A DNA stretch of 54,592 nucleotides from Candidatus Omnitrophota bacterium (GTDB lineage: Bacteria > Omnitrophota > Gorgyraeia > Zapsychrales > JANLHA01), in contig JAHFFT010000014.1 of assembly GCA_023247795.1 (NCBI GenBank), positions 1 through 54,592 on the forward strand. Direction: 5' to 3'. The translations under genes were made by a program, and so were the position numbers. The notes under the pieces are model-generated. The model was not told where the DNA came from and searched no databases. It worked only from the letters and a program-made list of their open reading frames with translations. This document shows, piece by piece, positions 7,810 to 14,828 of this stretch (within the stretch, counting starts at the first letter, position 1; every line of letters starts with the position of its first letter).

Positions 7810-8969
7810 TCATGCATGTGGATATGGACGCCTTTTTTGCATCGGTTGAACAGCAGGCCAACCCGGCTTTGCGCGGGAAACCAGTGATCATCGGTGGGCG
7901 GGACAACAAATACCATTCGATCATCTGTGCCGCCTCGTATGAAGCCAAGGCCTTAGGCATTAAGAACGCGATGTTTTCGCAAGAGGCCTTGCGCATTTGT
8001 CCGCAGGCCATTTTTGTTCCGGCTGACACTGCGAAATACGTTTACACATCGAATCAGATCTTCGCGATCCTCAAAAGCTATACCCCGCAGGTTGAAAAAT
8101 TTTCGGTCGATGAATTTTTTTTAGACATCACCGGCAGTGTCGGTCTTTTTGGCTCGGTAGAAAATCTCGCCCAGGATTTGAAACGCCGCATCCGGCAGGC
8201 TTTTGGCATCAGCTGTTCCGTGGGGGTAGCACCAACTAAACTTTCAGCCAAACTCATGGCAAAATTGAAAAAGCCAGATGGTCTCTTGATCGCGGATCGT
8301 GCACAGGTTTTGGAAATCCTTCAAGACCTTCCCATCGAGAAAATATGCGGTATCGGCCCGCGTTTGAAAAAACGATTTCATCAGTTGGGGATCCTGACCT
8401 GCGGCCAACTCGCGCAATATCCTGATGATATTCTCGACGATCATTTTGGGGTGACGGGGTTGTGGCTCAAAGCTATTTGTCAGGTTCAGGATCATTCCGC
8501 TGTTGAATATTTTGAAGAAAAAAATACGCTGCCAAAGTCGGTTGGCCATTCGCAGACGCTGCGGGAAGTCACATCTGACCAGCCCTATATTCGCAGTTGG
8601 ATTTATCTTTTAGCCGAGATGGTTGCCCAGCGTTTGCGGCAAAAGGGCTTGCAGGGCCGGACGATTTATTTTTACGCGAGTGATGGTTTTGAAGGCGGTT
8701 ATGCCAAACGCAAGACGTTTCACGAACCAACTTATGATGGCCAGGAGATTTATCAGCGGTGTTTAGAGATCATTCGGCTTTTGGGGCAGGCAAGCCTGAC
8801 GGTCCGGGTCTTGGGTGTGAGCGTTTCCAACTTGTCTGCGGCAGACAGCTATTACCTCTTTGAAGAGCAAAACAAAAGGGATCGTGTCCTTAAGGCCGTG
8901 GATCAAATCAATCACCGTTTTGGCGATTGGACCGTGGTCCCCGCGGCGTTAAAAGCAGCGGTTTATTGA
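7797..8969 (+). CDS. dinB: DNA polymerase IV (Y-family translesion polymerase)
   Basis: The protein has 390 residues. It starts MSALIMHVDMDAFFASVEQQ, giving the catalytic Asp9 in the palm. The second acidic pair is in SVDEFFLDI at about residues 103-111 (Asp105, Glu106), where most DinB proteins have DEAFLD. SCSVGVAPTKLSAKLMAKLKK and the fingers/thumb segment CGIGPRLKKRFHQLGI are typical. A little-finger domain fills the C-terminus. The enzyme copies damaged templates without proofreading. The ATG at 7797 has GGAAAAGG immediately upstream and lies inside the end of the preceding gene. An ATG at 7812 is an alternative. Confidence 0.92.
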   Translation: MSALIMHVDMDAFFASVEQQANPALRGKPVIIGGRDNKYHSIICAASYEAKALGIKNAMFSQEALRICPQAIFVPADTAKYVYTSNQIFAILKSYTPQVEKFSVDEFFLDITGSVGLFGSVENLAQDLKRRIRQAFGISCSVGVAPTKLSAKLMAKLKKPDGLLIADRAQVLEILQDLPIEKICGIGPRLKKRFHQLGILTCGQLAQYPDDILDDHFGVTGLWLKAICQVQDHSAVEYFEEKNTLPKSVGHSQTLREVTSDQPYIRSWIYLLAEMVAQRLRQKGLQGRTIYFYASDGFEGGYAKRKTFHEPTYDGQEIYQRCLEIIRLLGQASLTVRVLGVSVSNLSAADSYYLFEEQNKRDRVLKAVDQINHRFGDWTVVPAALKAAVY

Positions 8970-8997
8970 CCAGCGCATGCCCTGTTGTTTGGGATGC

Positions 8998-9014
8998 GGC
9001 TAAAAGCCTTTTTT
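8998..9014 (+). terminator. Short hairpin with T run after dinB
   Basis: GGCT-AAA-AGCC is followed by six T. The stem is only 4 bp, but an imperfect GC-rich inverted pair (GCATGCCC / GGGATGC) just upstream could strengthen it. This is a likely weak intrinsic terminator of the dinB transcript. Confidence 0.5.
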
Positions 9015-9060
9015 CGACCGATCTGTCTGGAATTAGAGAAGATAGCTTCCAAAATAGCAA

Positions 9061-9088
9061 TTGACAGTTGCTGTAGATATGTTATTCT
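9061..9088 (+). promoter_or_regulatory. Strong predicted promoter with extended -10
   Basis: A consensus TTGACA at 9061-9066, a 16-bp spacer and TATTCT at 9083-9088 preceded by TG (TGt-TATTCT, extended -10) lie 100 nt upstream of the secreted protein gene at 9189. The leader would be about 95 nt. Confidence 0.65.
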
Positions 9089-9188
9089 TAAATCAAATTT
9101 TTGTATTTAGTGCTTATTGAGGAAGTCGGCTTGATAGCGCTGAGCAATGTCAAGTCAGATGCACATTTAACAAAAACAGGAGGAAGAA

Positions 9189-9620
9189 ATGGGACGAAGT
9201 TTAACGAATTTTTTGCTAGGAGTCGGGCTTGTCCTTAACCTTGCGGTTGTGGCTTTTGGACAGGAAGAGGCTAATAATGATCTTTATGCTTTTGGTTCGG
9301 CCGTGACGGTCAGCCCAGAAGCGATTGTGTTGTCAGAGTATGATTATGACACTGACGCCGAGGTCCAGGTCACTTATGCTGTCACCCCGGGAACCAAGTT
9401 TGAGGAGATGGCCAGCATTCAGGATGTTAAAGCGAATGATTATCTTGAAATCGAATATACGGAAGCAGATGGGAAACGAACAGCGACGTTAGTGGCCAAG
9501 GACAATTCTTTTATGGAAGATTCTGAAGATAACGCTGCCGGGGCACCAGCTGATGATGCTCCAGCCGCTGCACCAGCTGTTGAAGCGCCAGCTGCACCAG
9601 CAGCCCCTGCGCAACCATAG
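9189..9620 (+). CDS. Secreted protein with Ala/Pro-rich tail
   Basis: The protein has 143 residues. An AGGAGGAAG ribosome binding site 6 nt before the ATG is the strongest in this area. The N-terminus is a Sec signal peptide (MGRSLTNFLLGVGLVLNLAV, cleavage near AFG/QEE). Residues 30-105 look like a small beta barrel: AVTPGTKFEEMASIQDVKAN and DYLEIEYTEADGKRTATLV resemble DUF5666-like or OB-type periplasmic domains. The last 35 residues are almost only Ala, Pro, Asp and Glu, probably an unstructured spacer. It stands alone between a strong promoter and the elbB leader. Confidence 0.7.
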   Translation: MGRSLTNFLLGVGLVLNLAVVAFGQEEANNDLYAFGSAVTVSPEAIVLSEYDYDTDAEVQVTYAVTPGTKFEEMASIQDVKANDYLEIEYTEADGKRTATLVAKDNSFMEDSEDNAAGAPADDAPAAAPAVEAPAAPAAPAQP

Positions 9621-9675
9621 GGTTTGTCGGCAACATTGTTTAACGAATTGTTTTTCCATTTTTGAAAACCATTAT

Positions 9676-9717
9676 CCCGTCCGGAAGAGATCCTTTCATC
9701 ATCGACTTTCGGACGGG
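9676..9717. repeat. Inverted repeat in the elbB upstream region
   Basis: CCCGTCCG at 9676-9683 and CGGACGGG at 9710-9717 form an 8-bp stem with a 26-nt loop. No T run follows, so it is not a classic terminator. Between it and elbB (about 9744-9800) lie degenerate tandem copies of a TTTCACCATTCAC-like motif, and similar CACCATTCAC sequence recurs at about 10590 before the response regulator gene. Confidence 0.5.
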
Positions 9718-9816
9718 TGGTGGATATGATCCTCATCTCTTCCCCATTTCACCATTCACTTTTTCACCATTTCCACCATTCATTTTTCACTATTCACCTT
9801 AAAATAGGGGGGCAGA

Positions 9817-10482
9817 ATGAAGAAGAGTTCTCAATTCGCGGTTGTTTTTTCCGGTTGTGGTTTTCAGGACGGCGCGGAAATTCACGAGTCGGTTTTGACG
9901 CTGTTAGCGATTACCAAAGCAGGGGCTAGTTATCAGTGTTTCGCTCCAGATATGGACCAGGTACGGGTGGTGAATCACCTGACCGGTAAAAAGATACCGG
10001 AGAAAAGAAACGTCTTGGTGGAGTCGGCCCGGATTGCCCGAGGGAAGATTCAACCTTTAAGCGAATTTGATGAAGTGCCGTTTGACGCGATTATTTTTCC
10101 CGGCGGATTTGGCGCCGCCATGAATCTTTGCACCTTTGCTGTTGACGGCGAACATTGCCGGATTCAGCCAGACGTTGAGAAAGCCGTACGGGCGATGCAT
10201 AAGGCCAAGAAACCAATAGGGGTTTTATGCATAGCACCAGTCATTGTCGCTCAACTGTTAAAAGGGGTTGAATTGACGCTTGGTCAAGATCAGGCGGTTC
10301 ATGAAAAAATTAGAAAAATGGGGGCGGTGACGAAAAATACCGCTCAGGCCCAAGTCGTTGTTGATAAAGAGCAAAGGGTTGTATCAACGCCTTGCTATAT
10401 GCTGGAATCAACGATTGCGGATATAGCGCTTGGAGCGGAAAATTTGGTTAAGGCGGTCATGGATTTGATCAATAAGAAATGA
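9817..10482 (+). CDS. elbB: Glyoxalase III-like ElbB (DJ-1/PfpI family)
   Basis: The protein has 221 residues and aligns from memory with E. coli ElbB along its whole length: VVFSGCGFQDGAEIHESVLT, CFAPDMDQVRVVNHLTGK, RNVLVESARIARG, FPGGFGAAMNL and VLCIAPVIVAQLL with the nucleophile-elbow Cys. The family belongs to the class I glutamine amidotransferase-like superfamily. E. coli ElbB has weak glyoxalase activity and was linked to isoprenoid synthesis. The start is the ATG after an AGGGGGGCAG site. No isoprenoid gene is adjacent. Confidence 0.9.
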   Translation: MKKSSQFAVVFSGCGFQDGAEIHESVLTLLAITKAGASYQCFAPDMDQVRVVNHLTGKKIPEKRNVLVESARIARGKIQPLSEFDEVPFDAIIFPGGFGAAMNLCTFAVDGEHCRIQPDVEKAVRAMHKAKKPIGVLCIAPVIVAQLLKGVELTLGQDQAVHEKIRKMGAVTKNTAQAQVVVDKEQRVVSTPCYMLESTIADIALGAENLVKAVMDLINKK

Positions 10483-10641
10483 TATCTATTCTTGCTTTTC
10501 TCGGCAGCGACGTGTTAACATCAACAATAGCAAAGATTAATGAGATTTTTGAGAAGATCGAAGGTGATTTTGGTATTGTGAACAGTCTTCACCATTCACT
10601 CTTCTCTTTTTATAACTTTTCACTGAAACCAGGAGGCGATC

Positions 10642-11025
10642 ATGAATGAGCGCAGAGTTCTCGTCGTTGACGACGAAGCCGATATCTTAAATTTAGTAAA
10701 GATGTTGTTGAAATCACATGGTTATATGGTTGCCGTGGCTGGTGATGGTAAGGAAGCATTGAAGCAGGTTAAGATTTTTCGGCCGCAGGTGATTTTATTG
10801 GATATCATGATGCCGGAAATGGACGGAGGCGATGTTGTCCGTGAATTGAAAAAAGACCCTATGACTTCGCAAATTCCGATTGTTTTTCTAACCGCGATTT
10901 TAAAAGAAGGGGAAGGTAAAAAAGGTGCGGGTGTTAAAATTGGAGACACCTATTATCCCGGCATTGCCAAACCTTTTGAGAATAAGGAAATCCTAGAGGC
11001 TATTGAAAGGATTTTTACCCGTTAG
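10642..11025 (+). CDS. Single-domain response regulator (CheY-like)
   Basis: The 127-residue protein is a receiver domain only. The acidic pocket is VVDDEAD, the phosphoacceptor is Asp54 in LLDIMMPEMDG, the switch Thr is in VFLTA, and the conserved Lys110 is in IAKPFE. A 20-residue Gly/Lys-rich insertion (about 88-107, KEGEGKKGAG...) lies between the Thr and Lys. It has no output domain, so it should act by protein contact or as a phosphorelay partner. The histidine kinase gene starts 15 nt downstream, making it the obvious phosphodonor. An AGGAGG ribosome binding site precedes the ATG. Confidence 0.88.
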   Translation: MNERRVLVVDDEADILNLVKMLLKSHGYMVAVAGDGKEALKQVKIFRPQVILLDIMMPEMDGGDVVRELKKDPMTSQIPIVFLTAILKEGEGKKGAGVKIGDTYYPGIAKPFENKEILEAIERIFTR

Positions 11026-11039
11026 CTGCGTGCGCCATT

Positions 11040-12911
11040 ATGTTTCGAAATCTACAATTAGGCCCCAAGTTCGTTCTTACCCTGATCCTCATTTCAATTT
11101 TTCCGCTTGCCATCATCAGCAGTTTTACCTACTTTTATACCAAAGCCAAATTAGAGCAAAATGCGTTGGGCAATCTGCAAGCCATCAATGATTCCCGGCA
11201 GCTGCATATCAATGATTTGATCAAAGTCCGTCAGGAACAGGCCAAAGAGCTCGCTGGGACGTTTCTGTTGCGGCAGCTCAAGCCGCAAGGGTTCAATGAG
11301 CAGGACAGTTTGGCCTTGCTGCAGCGCAATGTCGAATCGGTGTATCAAGAGCTTAAAGCGGTACCAATCAGCGACTATACGGACATCGATCAAGTCTCGG
11401 ACATTGATAACATCAGCGTCTGGGACATTCACGGCAACATTGTGGCCAATACCAATCGATCGTTGATCGGAAAAAAGATGCCGTTTAAATTTTTGCAGAT
11501 CCTTTATGACAAGGGCGCGTATTTCAAGGGATTTGAAGAGGACCCTTTAACTGGCGAGAAATATCTCACGATCCTCAATGGGATCCGGAATTGGGATACC
11601 AACGAGTATTCTGGTGTGCTTTTTTTAAAAAGCAACGCCAAGGCCTTAAACGATATCACAACCGCCCGTCGAGGATTGGGTGCCACCACCGAAACTTATC
11701 TCATCGATAAAGACTATCATATGATCACTGAGTCGCGGTTTTTGAATAACGTTGTTTTGCGTCTGCAGGTCGTTAATCCAGCGACACAGGCCTGTTTTTC
11801 AGGAGGCAAAGGCCCAAACGTTTATAAAAATTATGTCGGCAATGAGGTTTTAGGCGTCCAGACTTTTCTGTCCGATCAAGAGTGGTGTTTGGTGACTGAG
11901 ATGGATTTGAAAGAAGCCCTGCAGCCGATCATCGTTTTTCGTAATCGTACTTTTATTGTATTTGGATGTCTGGTCTTGTTCATCATCGTCTTTGGTTTGC
12001 TGGCCAGGTCGACGTTCATTCATCCCATTGTCAGCCTGCGCGACGCTTCCATGAAGGTTGCCCGCGGCGATTACAGCGTGCAGACGGAAATGCAAAGCCA
12101 TGATGAATTGGGTGAGCTTGCGAAGTCCTTTGACGAGATGACCAGGTTTTTAGCCCGCACGACCAGCCAACTCAAAGAAAAGAACAAAATCCTCGAGCAG
12201 CAAAAGGAAGAACTCAAACGGTTTGATGAGCTGAAGTCAGAGTTTGTCAATATGGTTTCCCATGAACTGCGGACACCGATGACGGTCATCAAAGGGAGCA
12301 TTCACCAGCTTTTCGACGAGATTTCGGGCACGTCCTCGGAAAACGCGCGGCAATTGATGTCGATGGCGATCAATAATATCCATCGACTCAACAATCTGAT
12401 CAACAATCTTCTTGATCTTTCCAAGATTGAGGCCGGGAAAGTCGAGTTGAACAAACAGCCGACCAACATTGTTAAATTGGCGAAAGAGGTGGCTTTCAGT
12501 TTCAAACCGCAGGCCAAGGAAAAAGACCTCACCATTCGGTCGGTTTGCGTGAAAGATAATATTCTCATCAATATCGACGCGGATAAAATTACGCAGGTTT
12601 TTTTAAATCTCATCGGCAATGCCATGAAATTTGTAGAGTCGGGTTTTGTCGAGGTTATTATTGAAGAGAGGGAGACCCTTGTTCAATGTTGTGTCGCGGA
12701 TTCCGGTAAGGGCATTGCCCCGGCCGACGTAGAAAAAGTTTTTAACAAATTTCAGCAATTTGGACACAAGTCCGTTAAAGGGGTCAAGGGGACCGGGTTA
12801 GGACTTTCGATCTGTAAGGGGCTGGTTGAGATGCACGGAGGAAAGATTTGGGTTGAGAGTGCCGTCGGGAAGGGGACAAAGTTTTTCTTTACACTTCCGA
12901 AAGGATCATAA
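11040..12911 (+). CDS. Membrane sensor histidine kinase (Cache-HAMP-HisKA)
   Basis: The protein has 623 residues. An N-terminal membrane helix (about 10-32) and a second (about 300-322) bracket a periplasmic sensor of about 270 residues that looks like a double Cache domain. HAMP follows (about 325-380), then a coiled coil (SQLKEKNKILEQQKEELKRF) and HisKA with phospho-acceptor His408 in VSHELRTPMTVIKG. The ATPase domain has Asn527 (NLIGNAMKF), DSGKGIA and GTGLGLSICKG. The kinase should sense a small periplasmic ligand and phosphorylate the receiver encoded just upstream. No clear ribosome binding site is visible at its start, which suggests coupling to the upstream gene. Confidence 0.9.
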   Translation: MFRNLQLGPKFVLTLILISIFPLAIISSFTYFYTKAKLEQNALGNLQAINDSRQLHINDLIKVRQEQAKELAGTFLLRQLKPQGFNEQDSLALLQRNVESVYQELKAVPISDYTDIDQVSDIDNISVWDIHGNIVANTNRSLIGKKMPFKFLQILYDKGAYFKGFEEDPLTGEKYLTILNGIRNWDTNEYSGVLFLKSNAKALNDITTARRGLGATTETYLIDKDYHMITESRFLNNVVLRLQVVNPATQACFSGGKGPNVYKNYVGNEVLGVQTFLSDQEWCLVTEMDLKEALQPIIVFRNRTFIVFGCLVLFIIVFGLLARSTFIHPIVSLRDASMKVARGDYSVQTEMQSHDELGELAKSFDEMTRFLARTTSQLKEKNKILEQQKEELKRFDELKSEFVNMVSHELRTPMTVIKGSIHQLFDEISGTSSENARQLMSMAINNIHRLNNLINNLLDLSKIEAGKVELNKQPTNIVKLAKEVAFSFKPQAKEKDLTIRSVCVKDNILINIDADKITQVFLNLIGNAMKFVESGFVEVIIEERETLVQCCVADSGKGIAPADVEKVFNKFQQFGHKSVKGVKGTGLGLSICKGLVEMHGGKIWVESAVGKGTKFFFTLPKGS

Positions 12912-12926
12912 GCAAAGGCAAGGGTG

Positions 12927-13385
12927 ATGAAGAATTCGTTTTTAACTTTTTGCGGTATGCTGTTGGTTTTGGGGCTGTGCCATTCTGTTCGAGCGGATTT
13001 GCAACAACCGAAAATTCTTGCTGTTGAGCTTTATGCCGACTGGTGCACGATTTGTAAAAGGATTGAGCCGAATTACCAACGGATTCAGGAACAATTTGCT
13101 GGTCAGGGTGTTTTGTTTCTAAGATTTGATCGTACTGATCAGGCCGCTGAGGAACAGAGCCGGCTCTTGGCGGCAAGTTTAGGGATCGAACGCGCTTATC
13201 AATTGCAGGAGGGGACCGGGCGCGTTCTATTGATTGATCCAATTTCTAAAGTCGTGGTGGGGCAATTGACCAAGGCCCATAGCTATGCTGATATGGAAAA
13301 AATACTGAACCTGGTTTTGTCTGGGGAAGTGGTTGATAATGTTTATGAACACTCTTCTGCAGACACCTCAGGGGACAGTCCTTAA
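12927..13385 (+). CDS. Secreted thioredoxin-fold protein with CxxC
   Basis: The protein has about 152 residues. A Sec signal peptide (MKNSFLTFCGMLLVLGLCHS, cleavage near VRA) precedes a thioredoxin fold. VELYADWCTICKRIEP carries the redox pair Cys-Thr-Ile-Cys where thioredoxin has CGPC, so the potential should differ. GTGRVLLIDP is in the cis-Pro region, although a Val/Leu replaces the usual Thr-Pro. It probably acts in periplasmic disulfide or redox chemistry. The ATG at 12927 is chosen; a GTG at 12924 is adjacent. The last residues SGDSP and the stop codon come from a GGGGACAGTCCTTAA repeat. Confidence 0.8.
   Translation: MKNSFLTFCGMLLVLGLCHSVRADLQQPKILAVELYADWCTICKRIEPNYQRIQEQFAGQGVLFLRFDRTDQAAEEQSRLLAASLGIERAYQLQEGTGRVLLIDPISKVVVGQLTKAHSYADMEKILNLVLSGEVVDNVYEHSSADTSGDSP
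13371..13385. repeat. REP-type palindrome overlapping a stop codon
   Basis: GGGGACAGTCCTTAA is a member of the GGGGAC-GTCCC family. Read in the frame of the thioredoxin-like gene it encodes Gly-Asp-Ser-Pro-stop, so the repeat ends the gene. Confidence 0.7.
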
Positions 13386-13386
13386 T

Positions 13387-13452
13387 CAAGTCTCATGTCG
13401 CAGGTTTCAAGTGTTTTGCAACTTGAGACTTGTAGCCTGGGACGTTACTTCC
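13387..13452 (-). repeat. Dispersed palindromic repeat, copy B (inverted)
   Basis: On the minus strand this reads GGAAGTAACGTCCCAGGCTA, then CAAGTCTCAAGTTGC and GCGACATGAGACTTG, matching copies A, C and D. Together with the REP at 13371 it fills the gap between two genes. Confidence 0.78.
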
Positions 13453-13459
13453 TAGCGAC

Positions 13460-13488
13460 TTGCCGCGGTGTTGAATATCGTCTATACT
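13460..13488 (+). promoter_or_regulatory. Predicted promoter, very short leader
   Basis: TTGCCG at 13460-13465 and TATACT at 13483-13488 are separated by 17 bp. The ATG of the next gene is 10 nt after the -10 box, so transcription would start about 4 nt before it or at it. Confidence 0.55.
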
Positions 13489-13498
13489 TAGTAAAGTT

Positions 13499-13843
13499 AT
13501 GAAAAATACAATCACAATCTTGATATTGGGTCTGTTGGTGTGGGGAGGGCTTTGTGATCCGGTCTATTCTTACGCGGCCGATAATGAACGGATCGAGAGA
13601 GAATATCATACCAATGGTCGTCCGCGGCTTTATGTCAAGTTCAACGGCGAGCAGATTGTCCGTAAAATTGCGTATTACGAAAATGGTTATAAGCTTTATG
13701 ATTACAAATACAAGAATGGGGTCCTGGTCGTGATCAAAAATTATTATGAAAGCGGCCGTTTAAAAAGTGTGTGGACCAGAAAAGCGATGGCCACCACATT
13801 CTACCGCGAGGATGGTCAGGTCGAGATTGTCGTCAATAACTAG
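13499..13843 (+). CDS. Secreted protein with MORN_2/YwqK-type repeats
   Basis: The protein has 114 residues. A Sec signal peptide (MKNTITILILGLLVWGGLCD, cleavage near YAA) is followed by about four short repeats of the type found in MORN_2/YwqK proteins: EYHTNGRPRLYVKF, AYYENGYKLYDYKY, NYYESGRLKSVW and TFYREDGQVEIVV. Each is an aromatic pair plus -xG- turn forming a beta hairpin. The function is unknown. No ribosome binding site is visible, and the -10 box is only 10 nt away, which suggests a leaderless mRNA. The stop TAG uses the first two bases of the inverted repeat that bounds the transposase element. Confidence 0.7.
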   Translation: MKNTITILILGLLVWGGLCDPVYSYAADNERIEREYHTNGRPRLYVKFNGEQIVRKIAYYENGYKLYDYKYKNGVLVVIKNYYESGRLKSVWTRKAMATTFYREDGQVEIVVNN

Positions 13844-14633
13844 GGACGGACCCTACTTTTGACAAAATAGTTGATGGTGTTACAATAAGATTCAACGAAA
13901 GTCCTCCATTCCCCATGGAGGTGATAATTCCCCCAAAGTTTAGAGGTAGCATTATGCCAAGAGGTGCGCGAGTTGTTTTGCCTGGGTATATCTATCATGT
14001 TACTCAGCGAGGGAATAATCGGCAGCATATCTTTCAAGAGACTAATGATTATATTTTGTATCTGAAACGCATTGAAGAGTATCGTCAGAAATATAAGGTC
14101 CAAATATATGCCTATTGCATAATGGGCAATCATGTTCATTTTATACTGAGTCCGCAAAAGGAAGATTCAATGGCGCAAATGTTTCGAGGTGTTCATATGC
14201 GCTATGCCAAATATTATCAAAAGAAGACAAAGAGCAGTGGACATGTTTGGCAGGGGCGATATTTTTCATGTTTGTTAAGCGAAAGTCATGTGGTGCAAGC
14301 GGTGCGGTATGTTGAGTTAAATCCAGTAAGGGCAAGGATGGTTGAGAAAGCATGGCAATATGCATGGTCAAGTGCTAGGGCGCATTTAGGGAATCAATAT
14401 CGCTGGATTCAAATTGAGCCTTTAGAGGGGATTTTAAAGATAGAGGATTATAAGAAATATTTGCAAGGGGATGAGGAGGAATGTTTTTTAAAGGATTTAC
14501 GAGGACAAACAAAAAAGAATCTGGCGTTGGGATCAAAAGAATTTATAATAGAACTTGAAAGAAAAATGGGACGTCAGATTCAGGCTAAACCCATGGGGCG
14601 CCCCAAGAAAAACGAAAAGTAGGGTCCGTCCCT
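13842..14633 (+). mobile_element. REP-transposase element with terminal inverted repeats
   Basis: The sequence agggacggaccctactttt at 13842-13860 recurs as its exact 19-bp reverse complement at 14615-14633. The pair encloses a single transposase gene. Each end is itself a small palindrome (AGGGACGGACCCT-like), as for REP sequences flanking RayT genes. The left end supplies part of the stop codon of the preceding gene and the right end that of the transposase. No target duplication is apparent. Confidence 0.75.
13954..14622 (+). CDS. REP-associated tyrosine transposase (RayT/TnpA-REP)
   Basis: RayT proteins are single-copy relatives of IS200/IS605 Y1 transposases that cut and join single-stranded REP hairpins. 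The protein has 222 residues. The N-terminus MPRGARVVLPGYIYHVTQRG is diagnostic. The HUH metal site is GNHVHFIL (His60, His62), and the nucleophile is probably Tyr119 in VRYVELNPVRARMV. The C-terminus (KPMGRPKKNEK) is basic. The ATG at 13954 starts the conserved sequence; an upstream in-frame ATG at 13915 would add 13 unrelated residues. All catalytic residues are present, so it may be active. The REP palindromes scattered in this window are plausible substrates. Confidence 0.9.
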   Translation: MPRGARVVLPGYIYHVTQRGNNRQHIFQETNDYILYLKRIEEYRQKYKVQIYAYCIMGNHVHFILSPQKEDSMAQMFRGVHMRYAKYYQKKTKSSGHVWQGRYFSCLLSESHVVQAVRYVELNPVRARMVEKAWQYAWSSARAHLGNQYRWIQIEPLEGILKIEDYKKYLQGDEEECFLKDLRGQTKKNLALGSKEFIIELERKMGRQIQAKPMGRPKKNEK

Positions 14634-14672
14634 ATTAATCCCGTCCCTATTAATCCACGTCCCTATTAATCC
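14627..14672 (+). repeat. Three tandem copies of a 15-16 bp unit
   Basis: CGTCCCTATTAATCC occurs three times in a row (14627, 14642 and 14658). The first copy overlaps the right inverted repeat of the transposase element, so the array looks like repeated addition or slippage at the element edge. Confidence 0.8.
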
Positions 14673-14710
14673 ACGTTAGTGAAAGCGCTTTCTAAATTTT
14701 TTTAAGTTGT

Positions 14711-14794
14711 CTAGTACTAGTATTTTACATATTACGGATATTAAAAATTTATCCGTCCCGCCCTATTTCTGCCATTCCACATATTTTATACTTT
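14711..14794 (+). promoter_or_regulatory. Upstream region of giant gene 1, shared with gene 3
   Basis: Two blocks recur upstream of the third giant gene: CTAGTAC followed by an A/T-rich TATTTTA stretch (14711-14729; compare 43416-43434) and the identical 14-mer ATATTTTATACTTT (14781-14794; compare 43425-43438). TATACT at 14787-14792 is a plausible -10 box, 36 nt before the ATG. A GAAAGCGCTTTC palindrome at 14681-14692, followed by a T-rich run, may terminate upstream transcription. Confidence 0.45.
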
Positions 14795-14828
14795 CCTTAT
14801 CTAGTTCAAATACAAGTATGCGTTAAAT

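Noticed and set aside
8100-8125. Inactivating change in DinB (DEFFLD instead of DEAFLD)
   Set aside because: The catalytic Asp and Glu are kept; only the following residue differs, so activity is expected.
13915-13953. Upstream ATG for the transposase
   Set aside because: It adds 13 residues not seen in RayT proteins; the family N-terminus MPRGAR starts at 13954.
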